A stretch of 64,000 nucleotides of DNA, from positions 1 through 64,000 of the forward strand of contig JACKHE010000001.1 in assembly GCA_020639135.1 (NCBI GenBank). Direction: 5' to 3'. The notes under the pieces were generated by a model that saw nothing but the letters and a program-made list of their open reading frames with translations, ran no database searches and was not told the DNA's origin. Each line of letters opens with the position of its first letter. Position 1 is the first letter of the stretch. This stretch comes from Phycisphaeraceae bacterium. Its GTDB lineage: Bacteria; Planctomycetota; Phycisphaerae; Phycisphaerales; UBA1924. The position numbers were made by a program, and so were the translations under genes. Of this stretch, positions 8,728 to 16,740 are shown piece after piece.

Positions 8728-9117
8728 TCACCGCAGCGCCTTCTCGATTCGGCTGAGGATGTCCTGCGCCGCCTCCTCGTCGCCCACGGGCCCCACGAAG
8801 ACGGAGACCTCCGACATCACGTCGCTGTCGCGCGTCACGGAGAACGTCACGGTGTTGTCTTTGGCCGTCCGCGCCTTGATGTAGCCGGTGCGGCCGTCGA
8901 GCTCGCTCTTCTCGATCCGGTAGCGGAAGGTGTTCTCGAGCGTCTCGAGCGCGGTGTTGTAGATCACCTCGTGGTTGTAGGCCAGGTACGCCTCGACGTG
9001 CCGCGTGATCGAGAGCGAGTACACCGTCCCGGAGGTCGTCGAGCCCGAGCAGCCGGCGGCGGCCGCGATCACGGCGCCGGACAGGGCGGCCAGGAATGTA
9101 CGGGAAGCGCGGTTCAT
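8728..9117 (-). CDS. Small lipoprotein, DUF3568-like
   Basis: The protein has 129 residues with a signal peptide and lipobox AAGC at Cys23. The mature part has the alpha/beta pattern of DUF3568-type lipoproteins: an early VEAYLAYNHEVIYNTALETL helix, short strands with GRTGYIKA, and a C-terminal helix (EAAQDILSRIEKAL). The function is unknown. The start at 9117 has a GGAG 9-12 nt upstream; a longer frame upstream runs into the palindromic repeat and is not coding. It is convergent with the PilZ gene, with 13 bp between stop codons. Confidence 0.75.
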   Translation of the reverse strand: MNRASRTFLAALSGAVIAAAAGCSGSTTSGTVYSLSITRHVEAYLAYNHEVIYNTALETLENTFRYRIEKSELDGRTGYIKARTAKDNTVTFSVTRDSDVMSEVSVFVGPVGDEEAAQDILSRIEKALR

Positions 9118-9181
9118 TTCGTGGATCTCCGTGGAGCGGTTTCGGGTGGGGCATTGTCTCTTGCTCACGGTGCGATCGCAA

Positions 9182-9353
9182 CCCTCTCCCTCTGGGAGAG
9201 GGTGGTGAGCGAAGCGAACCGGGAGAGGGGGCGCGCGGAGCAACAGGATTCATATTCGCGGGAGGAGTGACTCGCGCAATCTCCGACAAGGGAGTTCGGA
9301 AGATGTGTTTCCAATCACCCCTCTCCCCGGCCCTCTCCCGAAGGGAGAGGGAG
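9182..9353 (+). repeat. Composite palindromic element, copy 1 (172 bp)
   Basis: The left arm starts with CCCTCTCCC...GGGAGAGGG, followed by TGGTGAGCGAAGCGAACC and GGGAGAGGGG. The right arm, inverted, reads CCCCTCTCCCCGG then CCCTCTCCC...GGGAGAGGG. Between them are the shared end sequences CGCGCGGAGC and GTTTCCAATC and a short middle. The same layout recurs at 11175-11344 (reversed) and 44036-44212. It sits between the DUF3568-like gene and the trpC stop codon. Confidence 0.8.
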
Positions 9354-9361
9354 GCGGAATC

Positions 9362-10216
9362 TCATCGATCGCCGTTCATCAGCCGCCGCAGCGCGGCACC
9401 CGGGTCCGCCTCGCGCATCAGCGACTCGCCCACCAGCGCGATCCGCACGCCCCGCGAGCGCAGCTTGACGAGGTCCGCGTGTGAGGCGATCCCGGACTCG
9501 CTGACGAGCACGCGCTTGTCATCGACGAGATCGAGCATCCGCAGCGTGTGCGAGAGGTCGGTCGTCATCGTCGTCAGGTCGCGGTTGTTGATCCCCAGGA
9601 GCATGTAGCTCCGCGCGGGGAAGCCCACGTGCGGACGCACCCGCAGCAGGCTGTCCATGTCGTGCGTCTCGACCAGCGCAGTCAGCTGCAGCTCGTGCGC
9701 GAGGATCATCAGGTCCAGCAGCTGCGACTCCGTCAGGCACTCGGCGATGAGCAGGATCGCGTCGGCGCCGAACGCCCGCGACTCCACCACCTGGTACGGG
9801 TCGATGATGAAGTCCTTGCGCAGCACCGGCAGCGGCGCGGCGTCCCGGACCCGGTGGATGAAGGACAGGTCGCCCCCGAAGAACCGCGCGTCGGTCAGGC
9901 ACGAGAGCGCCGAGGCCCCCGCCCCGTGATACGCTCGGGCGATGACCGCGGGATCAAAGCCATCGCCCCCGTACTCGGGCCGGATCAGCCCCGCGCTGGG
10001 GCTCCGCCGCTTGATCTCGGCGATGATGGCCGTGTGGTCCGCCCGGTCGTGCTTGGTGACGGCGGCGAAGAAGTTCCGGGGCCGGCCCAGCTCATCGATC
10101 ATCGCGTGCAGGTCGTCCAGGGAGCGTTCCGACTTGGCGCGCTCGACCTCCTCGCGCTTGTGCGCGACGATCTCGTCGAGGGTCGTTGGTGAACTGTTCC
10201 CGCCTGCTTCGCTCAT
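9362..10216 (-). CDS. trpC: Indole-3-glycerol phosphate synthase
   Basis: The protein has 284 residues, slightly longer than the usual 250-270. It catalyses ring closure of carboxyphenylamino-deoxyribulose phosphate to indole-glycerol phosphate in tryptophan synthesis. Clear TIM-barrel motifs are present: an early HKREEVERAK helix, IIAEIKRRSPSAGLI, ALSCLTDARFFGG, VLRKDFIIDPYQV, LLGINNRDLTT and VSESGI. The catalytic Lys in KRRSPS and KDF and the Glu in AEIK and SESG are all there. It stands alone; no other trp synthesis gene is adjacent. A CPBP protease gene starts divergently 49 bp upstream. The stop codon lies eight bases beyond the palindromic element. Confidence 0.97.
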   Translation of the reverse strand: MSEAGGNSSPTTLDEIVAHKREEVERAKSERSLDDLHAMIDELGRPRNFFAAVTKHDRADHTAIIAEIKRRSPSAGLIRPEYGGDGFDPAVIARAYHGAGASALSCLTDARFFGGDLSFIHRVRDAAPLPVLRKDFIIDPYQVVESRAFGADAILLIAECLTESQLLDLMILAHELQLTALVETHDMDSLLRVRPHVGFPARSYMLLGINNRDLTTMTTDLSHTLRMLDLVDDKRVLVSESGIASHADLVKLRSRGVRIALVGESLMREADPGAALRRLMNGDR

Positions 10217-10265
10217 CCCGGCTCGTCGTTTCCCTGCGTCGGCGCGGCGGATTCCCGGCGGCGCC

Positions 10266-11171
10266 GTGATCGTGTCCCTTGCCCTGCTCGCCCGCCCGGC
10301 GATCGCAGTCGATCAGCCGGATGCCGGCGATTCCCCTGCTATCGGCCTCCCGCCGGGGCTCGTCTTGATCGGAATCCTCCTCGTCGCCTCGGTGGCGAGT
10401 CTAGGGGTCATGCGGCGGCAGGGGATCCTCGCCAGGGACGCCTTCACGCCCCCCCAACGCGAGCCGGAACGCCTCGGCTGGGGGTTCTGGGCGCTCGGTG
10501 CGCTGCTGATCTACCTCGTCATGCCCCTCGGCGCCCAGCTCGCGCTCGCCGCCTCCGGCGACCTCCCCGCCCTCGACCCGGGCGCGATGACCCTCCGCGC
10601 CAACGGCGTCATGGTGGTCGGCATGTCCATCGCCGGCGTCGCCGCGGCCGGTGTTCTGATCACGACCCTGCTCCGCCGGATCCCCGCGCTCGGCTTCAAG
10701 TTCCGTATGGCCGACCCCCTCTGGGGTCTGGCGGCGTTCATCGCCGCGCTGCCCGTGATCCTGCTCGTCTCGCAGGCCTCCACCATGCTCGACGCCTGGA
10801 TCACCGGCGCGGTCCCGGACGATCTCGCGCACGACACGCTCCGGCTGATGACCGGCGCCGAGGGCTCGGCGTGGTGGTGGGTGACGACGATGGGCGTCGT
10901 GGTGGGGGCGCCGCTGGCCGAGGAACTGCTCTACCGGGGGTTCGTGCAGTCGTCGCTTGTCGCGCTGACGCGTTCGCGCTGGGCGGCGATCGTCGCGACG
11001 AGCGTGGTCTTTTCGCTGGCCCACATCGGCCCGGCGGACTGGCGGGCGCTGCCGGGGCTCTTCGCGCTGTCGGTGGCGCTAGGCGTCGCGTTCGAGCGCC
11101 GGGCCCGGATCGGCGTGCCGATCACGATGCACGCGCTGTTCAACGTGTTCAATATCCTGATCTCGTCATAG
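10266..11171 (+). CDS. CPBP family intramembrane glutamic endopeptidase
   Basis: The protein is about 301 residues long with a predicted signal-like N-terminus and seven or eight membrane helices. The CPBP (Abi, CAAX protease-like) motifs are in order: EELLYRG with the paired glutamates and Arg, then an FSLAHIG helix with the conserved His, and HALFNVFN with H-x3-N. These residues form the active site of Rce1-like membrane proteases. The substrate is unknown; bacterial members have been linked to peptide maturation and immunity. The start is uncertain: GTG at 10266 (or 10272) gives a signal-peptide-like beginning ending in AIA, and the next ATG (10410) would remove it. It is divergent from trpC. 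Confidence 0.85.
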   Translation: MIVSLALLARPAIAVDQPDAGDSPAIGLPPGLVLIGILLVASVASLGVMRRQGILARDAFTPPQREPERLGWGFWALGALLIYLVMPLGAQLALAASGDLPALDPGAMTLRANGVMVVGMSIAGVAAAGVLITTLLRRIPALGFKFRMADPLWGLAAFIAALPVILLVSQASTMLDAWITGAVPDDLAHDTLRLMTGAEGSAWWWVTTMGVVVGAPLAEELLYRGFVQSSLVALTRSRWAAIVATSVVFSLAHIGPADWRALPGLFALSVALGVAFERRARIGVPITMHALFNVFNILISS

Positions 11172-11174
11172 CCC

Positions 11175-11344
11175 CCCCTCTCCCTCTGGGAGTGGGCCGG
11201 GGAGAGGGGCGATTGAAACAACACCTGACGACCTCGCTCGGAGTCGATCGCGCGAATAAGCATCAAGTGAACGCGTGCGTCTTCGCTCCGCACGTCCCCT
11301 CTCCCGGTTCGCTTCGTTCACCACCCTCTCCCCGAGGGAGAGGG
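11175..11344 (-). repeat. Composite palindromic element, copy 2 (reverse orientation)
   Basis: This copy has the same architecture as the one at 9182 but inverted: the CCGGGGAGAGGGG arm comes first, then CGATTGAAACAAC, a middle of about 65 bp, GCTCCGCACGT, and the arm with CGGTTCGCTTCGTTCACC. Read on the minus strand it aligns with copies 1 and 3 through the arms, both inner end sequences and a TTCGCGCGATCGA middle segment. It fills most of the gap between the CPBP stop and trpS. Confidence 0.8.
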
Positions 11345-11378
11345 TTGCTCAGCAGGCGCAGGCATCGACGCCGTGAGG

Positions 11379-11384
11379 TACCCT
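11379..11384 (+). promoter_or_regulatory. Candidate -10 box (TACCCT) just before trpS
   Basis: TACCCT lies eight bases before the trpS ATG, with no Shine-Dalgarno sequence between. It fits the leaderless pattern seen at other genes here. Confidence 0.35.
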
Positions 11385-11392
11385 CCCACCCG

Positions 11393-12469
11393 ATGATCAC
11401 CCCCACCGACAAGCCGCGCATCCTCACCGGCGACACCCCGACCGGGCGCCTGCACCTGGGCCACTGGGTCGGCAGCGTCGAGAACCGCGTCCGCCTCCAG
11501 GACGACTACGACTGCTACTTCCTGCTGGCCAACATGCACGCCTTCACGACCCGCTCCGAGCAGCCCGCCGACATCCGCGCCGACACCATCGAGATCGTCC
11601 GCGACTGGCTCGCCGCCGGGATCGACCCGGCCCGTTCGTGCATCGTCCTCCAGACCGAGACCCCGGCCATCGCGGAGATGACCTGGTTCTTCGCCATGCT
11701 CCTCGGCTACGGGCGCCTGATGCGCAACCCCACCATCAAGACCGAGATCGAGGTCAAGGGCCTGGGCGACAAGTACTCCTTCGGCTTCCTGATGTACGCC
11801 GTCGGGCAGATCGCCGACATCCTCGCCTTCCGGCCGCGCTACGTCCCCGTCGGCGAGGACCAGATCCCGCACATCGAGATGTGCCGCGAGGTCGCGCGCC
11901 GGTTCGACCAGCTCTACTGCGGCGTCGATCCGCACACCGAGGACGCCGACTACGTCAGCGCCGGCGGCGTCTTCCCGGTCCCCGAGGGCCTGGTCGGGCG
12001 CGTCGCGCGCCTCGTGGGCGTCGATGGTGTGAACAAGATGAGCAAGTCGCTCAACAACTGCATCTACCTCAGCGACACGCCCAAGGAAGTGAAGAAGAAG
12101 GTCAACAGGATCTTCACGGGCCGCCAGTCCCCCACCGAGCCCGGCGACATCACCAACGCGCTCTTCCAGTACGTCGAGGCCTTCATCCCCGACGAGGAGC
12201 GTGTCGCCGAGCTCAAGCGGAAGTACGCCGCGGGCGATGACATCGGCGACGGCCACATCAAGGCGGAGGTCGGCGAGGCGATCAACGCCATGCTCGAGCC
12301 GATGCGCCAGAGGCGGTCCGAGTACGAGGGTCCAAGCGGTGAAGCAACGGTGATCGACATCATCCGGGACGGAACGAGCCGGGCGAACGCCGTCGCGGAG
12401 GAGACGCTGTGGATGGCGAAGGAAGCGATGAAACTGGACTTCTTCCCCCGGAAACTGGCGCTGGGCTGA
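11393..12469 (+). CDS. trpS: Tryptophanyl-tRNA synthetase
   Basis: The protein has 358 residues, the usual size for bacterial TrpRS (about 330-350). It charges tRNA-Trp with tryptophan using ATP. The class I signatures are present: the HIGH-type motif HLGH at residues 21-24 (TGRLHLGHW) and KMSKS at residues 215-219 (NKMSKSLNN). Typical TrpRS segments also appear, including PVGEDQIPHIEMCREVARRF and the early ANMHAFTT. The ATG at 11393 gives the standard short N-terminus (ILTGDTPTG); upstream in-frame sequence runs through the palindromic repeat and is not coding. A tRNA-Ile gene follows 94 bp downstream. Confidence 0.97.
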   Translation: MITPTDKPRILTGDTPTGRLHLGHWVGSVENRVRLQDDYDCYFLLANMHAFTTRSEQPADIRADTIEIVRDWLAAGIDPARSCIVLQTETPAIAEMTWFFAMLLGYGRLMRNPTIKTEIEVKGLGDKYSFGFLMYAVGQIADILAFRPRYVPVGEDQIPHIEMCREVARRFDQLYCGVDPHTEDADYVSAGGVFPVPEGLVGRVARLVGVDGVNKMSKSLNNCIYLSDTPKEVKKKVNRIFTGRQSPTEPGDITNALFQYVEAFIPDEERVAELKRKYAAGDDIGDGHIKAEVGEAINAMLEPMRQRRSEYEGPSGEATVIDIIRDGTSRANAVAEETLWMAKEAMKLDFFPRKLALG

Positions 12470-12494
12470 AGCCGACCGCCCACCGGGCCGAGCG

Positions 12495-12523
12495 TTGACG
12501 GGGGGCGGGCAGGGTCATACGCT
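12495..12523 (+). promoter_or_regulatory. Promoter of tRNA-Ile (TTGACG - 17 bp - TACGCT)
   Basis: A -35 box TTGACG at 12495-12500 and a -10 box TACGCT at 12518-12523 are separated by exactly 17 bp. The predicted start is about 35 bp before the mature tRNA. The -10 form TAC-N-N-T agrees with the boxes seen close to start codons elsewhere in the window. Confidence 0.6.
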
Positions 12524-12563
12524 TGCCCCTCACGGCCCCGACCCCGACCCGGGACGGGCCAGC

Positions 12564-12637
<74 letters not shown>

Positions 12638-12732
12638 TTCGATCGAACTCGCAAGACCCGGTGATCCGACGTCGCCGGGTCTTTTCGCGCCGGCTCGCCG
12701 CCGCCACCTGCTTCCGGGGAGATCGCCACGGG

Positions 12733-14958
12733 ATGAACGAACGCCGGGAAGCGCAGCGCACGATCGGGCTCTTCGGCGCCACCGGCGTCGGCGTCGGCGC
12801 CATCGTCGGGGGCGGCATCCTCGCCCTGGCCGGCGTCGCCTTCGCCGCGACGGGGCCCGCGGCCCTGCTCGCCTTCGCGCTCAACGGCGTCATCGCGCTG
12901 CTGACCGCGTGGAGCTTCGCCCGGCTCGCCTCACGCTTCCCCGAGTCCGGCGGCTGCTACACCTTCGCCAAGAAGGTCATGTCCATCGAGACCGCCTTCG
13001 TCATCGGGTGGATCGTCTGGTTCGCCTCCATCGTCGCCGGCGTCCTCTACGCCTTCGGCTTCGGCGCGTTCCTCGTCCTGGCGATCGACGGCGTCTATCA
13101 GGCGCGCTCGATGGCGCCGCCCTCCTGGCTCGCCGACCACCGCCTCGTCACGCTCTTCGCCGCCGCCGCCACGGCGTTCTACACCGTCGGGCTCCTCCGC
13201 AAGGCCGGCGGCGGCGGGACGCTCATCAACGTCGGCAAGGTCTGCGTCTTCGGCATCCTCATCGCCGCGGGGCTGTGGCGACTCGTCGGCTCGCCCGGCG
13301 CGCCGATCACCGAGCAGCTCCGACCGTTCTTCGCGAACGGCGCCTTCGGGCTCGTCCAGGCGATGGGCTTCACCTTCATCGCGCTCCAGGGCTTCGACCT
13401 CATCGCGGCCATCGGCGGCGAGGTGAAGGACCCGGCGCGCAACATCCCCCGCGCCATGTTCGGCTCGCTCGTGATCGCGCTGCTGATCTACATCCCCCTG
13501 CTGCTCGTCGTCGCGACCGTCGGCGTGCCCCAGGGGACCACCGTCGCCGAGCTCGGCGCCCAGCGTCCGGAGGCGATCGTCGCTGTCGCCGCGCAGCAGT
13601 TCCTCGGCGGCTTCGGGTTCTGGCTCGTGATCGTCGCGGGCATCCTCTCGATGCTCTCGGCGCTGCAGGCCAACCTGCTCGCCGCCTCGCGCGTCGTCCA
13701 GTCCATGGCGCGCGACCGCACGCTTCCCCACTGGATCGAGGTCACGGGCCAGAAGCGCGGCACCCCACACTGGGCCGTGCTCGTGACTACCGCCATCGTC
13801 CTGCTCGTGCTGCTGAGCGTCAAGGACATGGCGACGATCGGCGCCGCCTCCAGTCTCATCTTCCTCCTGACCTTCGCGCTCGCGCACGGCATCGCGATGC
13901 TCGCCGGCAAGCGCACCTCCGATGGCCGGCGCCGGCGCGTTGCCGCCGCGTCGCTCGTCACACCGATCATCGGCGGCATCGCGTGCGCGGCCCTGGCGAT
14001 CTTCCAGGGCGTGAGCGTCCCCGCGGCCGGATTGATCACGTGCGCGTGGCTGGCCGTGGGCGGCCTGCTGTACCTGTCGTTCTTCGCCCGGCGCGCGCAG
14101 TCGGTCGATGCGCTGAGCCTGGCGGTGGACGCGGAGCTGGTCCGCCTGCGCGGGCGCAGCCCCCTCGTGCTCGTGCCGGTGGCGAACCCGGCCAACGCCG
14201 AGGCGATGGTCGCGCTCGCCGACGCGCTCGCCCCGCCGATCGTCGGGCGTGTGCTGCTGCTGACGACGATGCTCCAGCCCCAGGAGGGCGACGAGGTCGG
14301 CGCCGCTTCGCTGGCCAACGCGCAGTCGGTGCTGCGCGAGACGCTGACGGCGTCGTTTGCGCGCCGACTGCGCCCGGAGCTGCTGACCACCGTCTCGGCG
14401 AGCCCCTGGGAGGAGATCGTCCGCGTCGCGCGCACGCACCGCTGCGAGAGCCTGCTGCTGGGGCTGAGCGACCTGACCAACGAGACCGTCCGCGCCCGCC
14501 TCGAAGGCGTCGTCGGCGATGTCGCCAGCGACGTCGTCATCCTCCGGGCGCCGCACGGCTGGCGCCTGCACGACGTCAAGCGCGTGCTGGTGCCGGTCGC
14601 CGGACGCGGCGGGCACGATGCGCTGCGCGCCCGCCTGCTCGGGAGCATCCACCGCCTGGGCGCGCGCGAGGTCACGCTGCTGCGGGTGCTGCCGGCGTCG
14701 GCGACGGACCGGGAGTTCGCGCAGGCGAGGCAGGCGCTGGCGCGCACCGCGCGCGACGAGGCGCCCCGGGGCTGCCAGATCATCGTCGATCGCAGCGACG
14801 ACGCCGCCGGCGCGATCGCCGGGCACGCCGCGCAGAGCGACCTCGTCGTCCTGGGCATCCGCCGCGCGGGCAAGCAGCGAAAGGCCTTCGGCGACTTCGC
14901 GATCAGCATCGCGGACCGCACGAGCTGCGGCATCGTGATGATCAGCTGCCGGGACTGA
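12733..14958 (+). CDS. APC-superfamily amino acid permease with C-terminal Usp-like domains
   Basis: The protein has 741 residues. Residues 1 to about 455 form a twelve-helix permease with the APC hallmark near the start (GATGVGVGAIVGGGIL, helix 1 unwinding Gly motif) and the helix-6 segment FTFIALQGFDLIAAIGGEVKDP. The remaining 290 residues are soluble and contain two universal-stress-protein-like alpha/beta domains (about 475-610 and 612-741, beginning SPLVLVPVAN and VKRVLVPVAG). Such permease-Usp fusions are known in several phyla; the Usp part probably binds nucleotide and modulates transport (inferred). The ATG at 12733 has the family N-terminus; a GTG at 12661 would add 24 Arg-rich residues next to the tRNA gene. 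Confidence 0.85.
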   Translation: MNERREAQRTIGLFGATGVGVGAIVGGGILALAGVAFAATGPAALLAFALNGVIALLTAWSFARLASRFPESGGCYTFAKKVMSIETAFVIGWIVWFASIVAGVLYAFGFGAFLVLAIDGVYQARSMAPPSWLADHRLVTLFAAAATAFYTVGLLRKAGGGGTLINVGKVCVFGILIAAGLWRLVGSPGAPITEQLRPFFANGAFGLVQAMGFTFIALQGFDLIAAIGGEVKDPARNIPRAMFGSLVIALLIYIPLLLVVATVGVPQGTTVAELGAQRPEAIVAVAAQQFLGGFGFWLVIVAGILSMLSALQANLLAASRVVQSMARDRTLPHWIEVTGQKRGTPHWAVLVTTAIVLLVLLSVKDMATIGAASSLIFLLTFALAHGIAMLAGKRTSDGRRRRVAAASLVTPIIGGIACAALAIFQGVSVPAAGLITCAWLAVGGLLYLSFFARRAQSVDALSLAVDAELVRLRGRSPLVLVPVANPANAEAMVALADALAPPIVGRVLLLTTMLQPQEGDEVGAASLANAQSVLRETLTASFARRLRPELLTTVSASPWEEIVRVARTHRCESLLLGLSDLTNETVRARLEGVVGDVASDVVILRAPHGWRLHDVKRVLVPVAGRGGHDALRARLLGSIHRLGAREVTLLRVLPASATDREFAQARQALARTARDEAPRGCQIIVDRSDDAAGAIAGHAAQSDLVVLGIRRAGKQRKAFGDFAISIADRTSCGIVMISCRD

Positions 14959-14966
14959 AGCCCGGC

Positions 14967-15611
14967 TCATCCCCCGGTCAGACGATCCCAGACATCGCCG
15001 ATCGTGATGTGCTCCAGCTCCTCGTCGAGCGTGCGCTCGAACTCGGCGTAATCGCGCACCGCGGGCGCGCCCTCCAGGTCCGAGGGGCGGTCGTCGGGCG
15101 CCCGGGTCAGCGCCAGCGAGCCGTCGCCGCTGACCGTCACCACCCAGCGGCCCTCGCCCAGGCTGCGGTACACCGCCTTGCCAAACGTGGCGCCGGGCGC
15201 GTCCCAGTCGAGATCGGCGATCTTCGGATCGACGACAACACCCGCGCTGGGAGCGGTCTGCGCATCGAAGACACGGCGCACCCAGAGCCTGCCCCCGACC
15301 ACGGCGAAATCCACGTAGATCTCACCCTCCGGGTCGTACGGCGTCGGAATCTCCCGCAGCGCACCGTCGATCGTGCGCACTACCACGCGGAGCGATCCGT
15401 CCTCGACAACGAGCTCCGTCACCGCGCTGCGCTTGACCGCCTCGTTGTACTGCGCGATGAGCGCATCGTGCTCGGCGCCCAGGTCCGCCAGCCGCTCGCG
15501 GTAGATCGACGACGCGACGTCGGACTCCAGCACGCGGTAGCCGAAGAGCCCGGCCAGCACCGAAAGCAGCGCCAGCGAGGCGGCGGTCAGGATTCGTGTC
15601 ATCCGGGTCAT
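14967..15611 (-). CDS. Membrane-anchored hypothetical protein
   Basis: The protein has 214 residues and no family I recognise. Residues 7-27 form one transmembrane helix, followed by a short amphipathic coiled region (about 30-60, YRERLADLGAEHDALIAQY) and a beta-rich domain (65-175) with repeated hydrophobic strands such as GRLWVRRVF and GRWVVTVSGDGSLAL. The C-terminus is acidic and helical. The topology suggests a small periplasmic domain tethered to the inner membrane. It is convergent with the APC permease (8 bp gap) and divergent from the PEP-CTERM-like gene. There are no cysteines or catalytic-looking motifs. Confidence 0.65.
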   Translation of the reverse strand: MTRMTRILTAASLALLSVLAGLFGYRVLESDVASSIYRERLADLGAEHDALIAQYNEAVKRSAVTELVVEDGSLRVVVRTIDGALREIPTPYDPEGEIYVDFAVVGGRLWVRRVFDAQTAPSAGVVVDPKIADLDWDAPGATFGKAVYRSLGEGRWVVTVSGDGSLALTRAPDDRPSDLEGAPAVRDYAEFERTLDEELEHITIGDVWDRLTGG

Positions 15612-15849
15612 CTCGGGGCGTTCCTCTCATACGAGATCGGTCCACCGGCCGAAAACGCCCCAGCAATCAGGCATTTCGACCCTCCTGGCGGGCTCAGGAC
15701 CGGGAATCCGCTCCCCCACGGGCGCGCCGGGCCTGCCCGCCCGCGCATTCGGAAAAACCCGCACATTCCGCTCGACCCGCGCAATCGGCATGGCATGTTC
15801 CTGACAACATCGCGCCGCGCGCTCCGCTCGGCGCCGGGAGGAACACACC

Positions 15850-16608
15850 ATGTCCGCGCGCACGCTCCGCGGCCTCGCCATCGTTGCGGGCCTCGCCATC
15901 TCGTCCACCGCACTCGCCGGGATCAGCTACTCGATCAACCCAGCCGTCCCCGACTCGTACGGCCCCGGCGGCGGGCACGCGTTCTGGTTCCCCGACAACG
16001 GCGGCGCCCAGGTCCCCAACGGCGGCAACGCCACGTTCCAGTTCGTGGACGACTCCGGCGTGCTGACCTTCAACACGGCCCTCACCTCGGCCACGATGAC
16101 AGGGCGCATCGCCTCGGCCGGCAACCCCGGCAGCGTCTGGGACGTCGAGATCCACTTCATCCTCGGGATGAGCAACGCCGAGTTCACGAACCCCATGGGG
16201 CACCTCAACCCCAACGGAGGCACGTCGTTCGGGCAGCAGAAGCGCGAGCTGCACTCCAACGCCTATATCGAGAACGGCGGGCCCGTTGATCCCGCGACCT
16301 GGCGCTACTTCTACATCGACGAGAGCAACTCGAACCTCACCGGCGTCGGCGGCGCCATCGAAGGTGTCGTGCTCGACATCACCCAGCGCCCCGGCGGCAA
16401 CGACTACGGCAGGTATGTCTTCCAGGTCGGCGAGGGCGCCAACGGGAAGAACATCCACTTCGGCGCCTCGACCTGGTTCAGCTACTCCGGCGCCTTCCAC
16501 GGCGTTGGCGACATCAACATCGACCTCAAGGAGATCCCGGCCCCCGGCGCCGCCACGCTGGCGATGCTCGCCGCGGGGATCGGCGGTTCGCGCCGCCGCA
16601 GGCGCTGA
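15850..16608 (+). CDS. Secreted protein with PEP-CTERM-like C-terminal anchor
   Basis: The protein has 252 residues. A signal peptide ends at about residue 23 (ALA-G). The body is Gly/Asn/Ser-rich and beta-like with a GGHAFWFPD segment, and no enzyme motif is seen. The C-terminus is a sorting signal of the PEP-CTERM type: IPAPGAATLAML, a hydrophobic stretch of about 15 residues and a final run of five Arg. This Pro-Ala-Pro form instead of Pro-Glu-Pro is common in planctomycete sets. The protein is therefore probably exported and processed by an exosortase/archaeosortase-like enzyme, which is not in this window. A strong GGAGG lies nine bases before the ATG. Confidence 0.75.
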   Translation: MSARTLRGLAIVAGLAISSTALAGISYSINPAVPDSYGPGGGHAFWFPDNGGAQVPNGGNATFQFVDDSGVLTFNTALTSATMTGRIASAGNPGSVWDVEIHFILGMSNAEFTNPMGHLNPNGGTSFGQQKRELHSNAYIENGGPVDPATWRYFYIDESNSNLTGVGGAIEGVVLDITQRPGGNDYGRYVFQVGEGANGKNIHFGASTWFSYSGAFHGVGDINIDLKEIPAPGAATLAMLAAGIGGSRRRRR

Positions 16609-16637
16609 TCCGCTCAACTCAAACTTGAACCCGTGCT

Positions 16638-16668
16638 ACGACCCGGCCCCGCTGGGTCGTGTTTCTTG
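16638..16668 (+). terminator. Intrinsic terminator after the PEP-CTERM-like gene
   Basis: ACGACCC (16638-16644) pairs with GGGTCGT (16654-16660) around a nine-base loop, followed by GTTTCTTG. It lies 30 bp past the stop codon at 16608. The T tract is short, so termination strength is uncertain. Confidence 0.6.
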
Positions 16669-16740
16669 CGCGAAACAGGACATTCGATATCCGAGCCTTC
16701 GCTGCGCTCAGACTCGGCGTCCAAAAAGCGTGACGAGGGA

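Noticed and set aside
15780..15815. TGGCATG-like box that might be a sigma-54 promoter before the PEP-CTERM-like gene
   Set aside because: The required -12 TTGC element at the fixed spacing is missing.
12909..16289. Open reading frame of 1126 codons on the plus strand across the APC permease and beyond
   Set aside because: It is the +2-type shadow of the permease frame: extreme Arg/Pro/His content, no domain, and it continues through clear genes on both strands.
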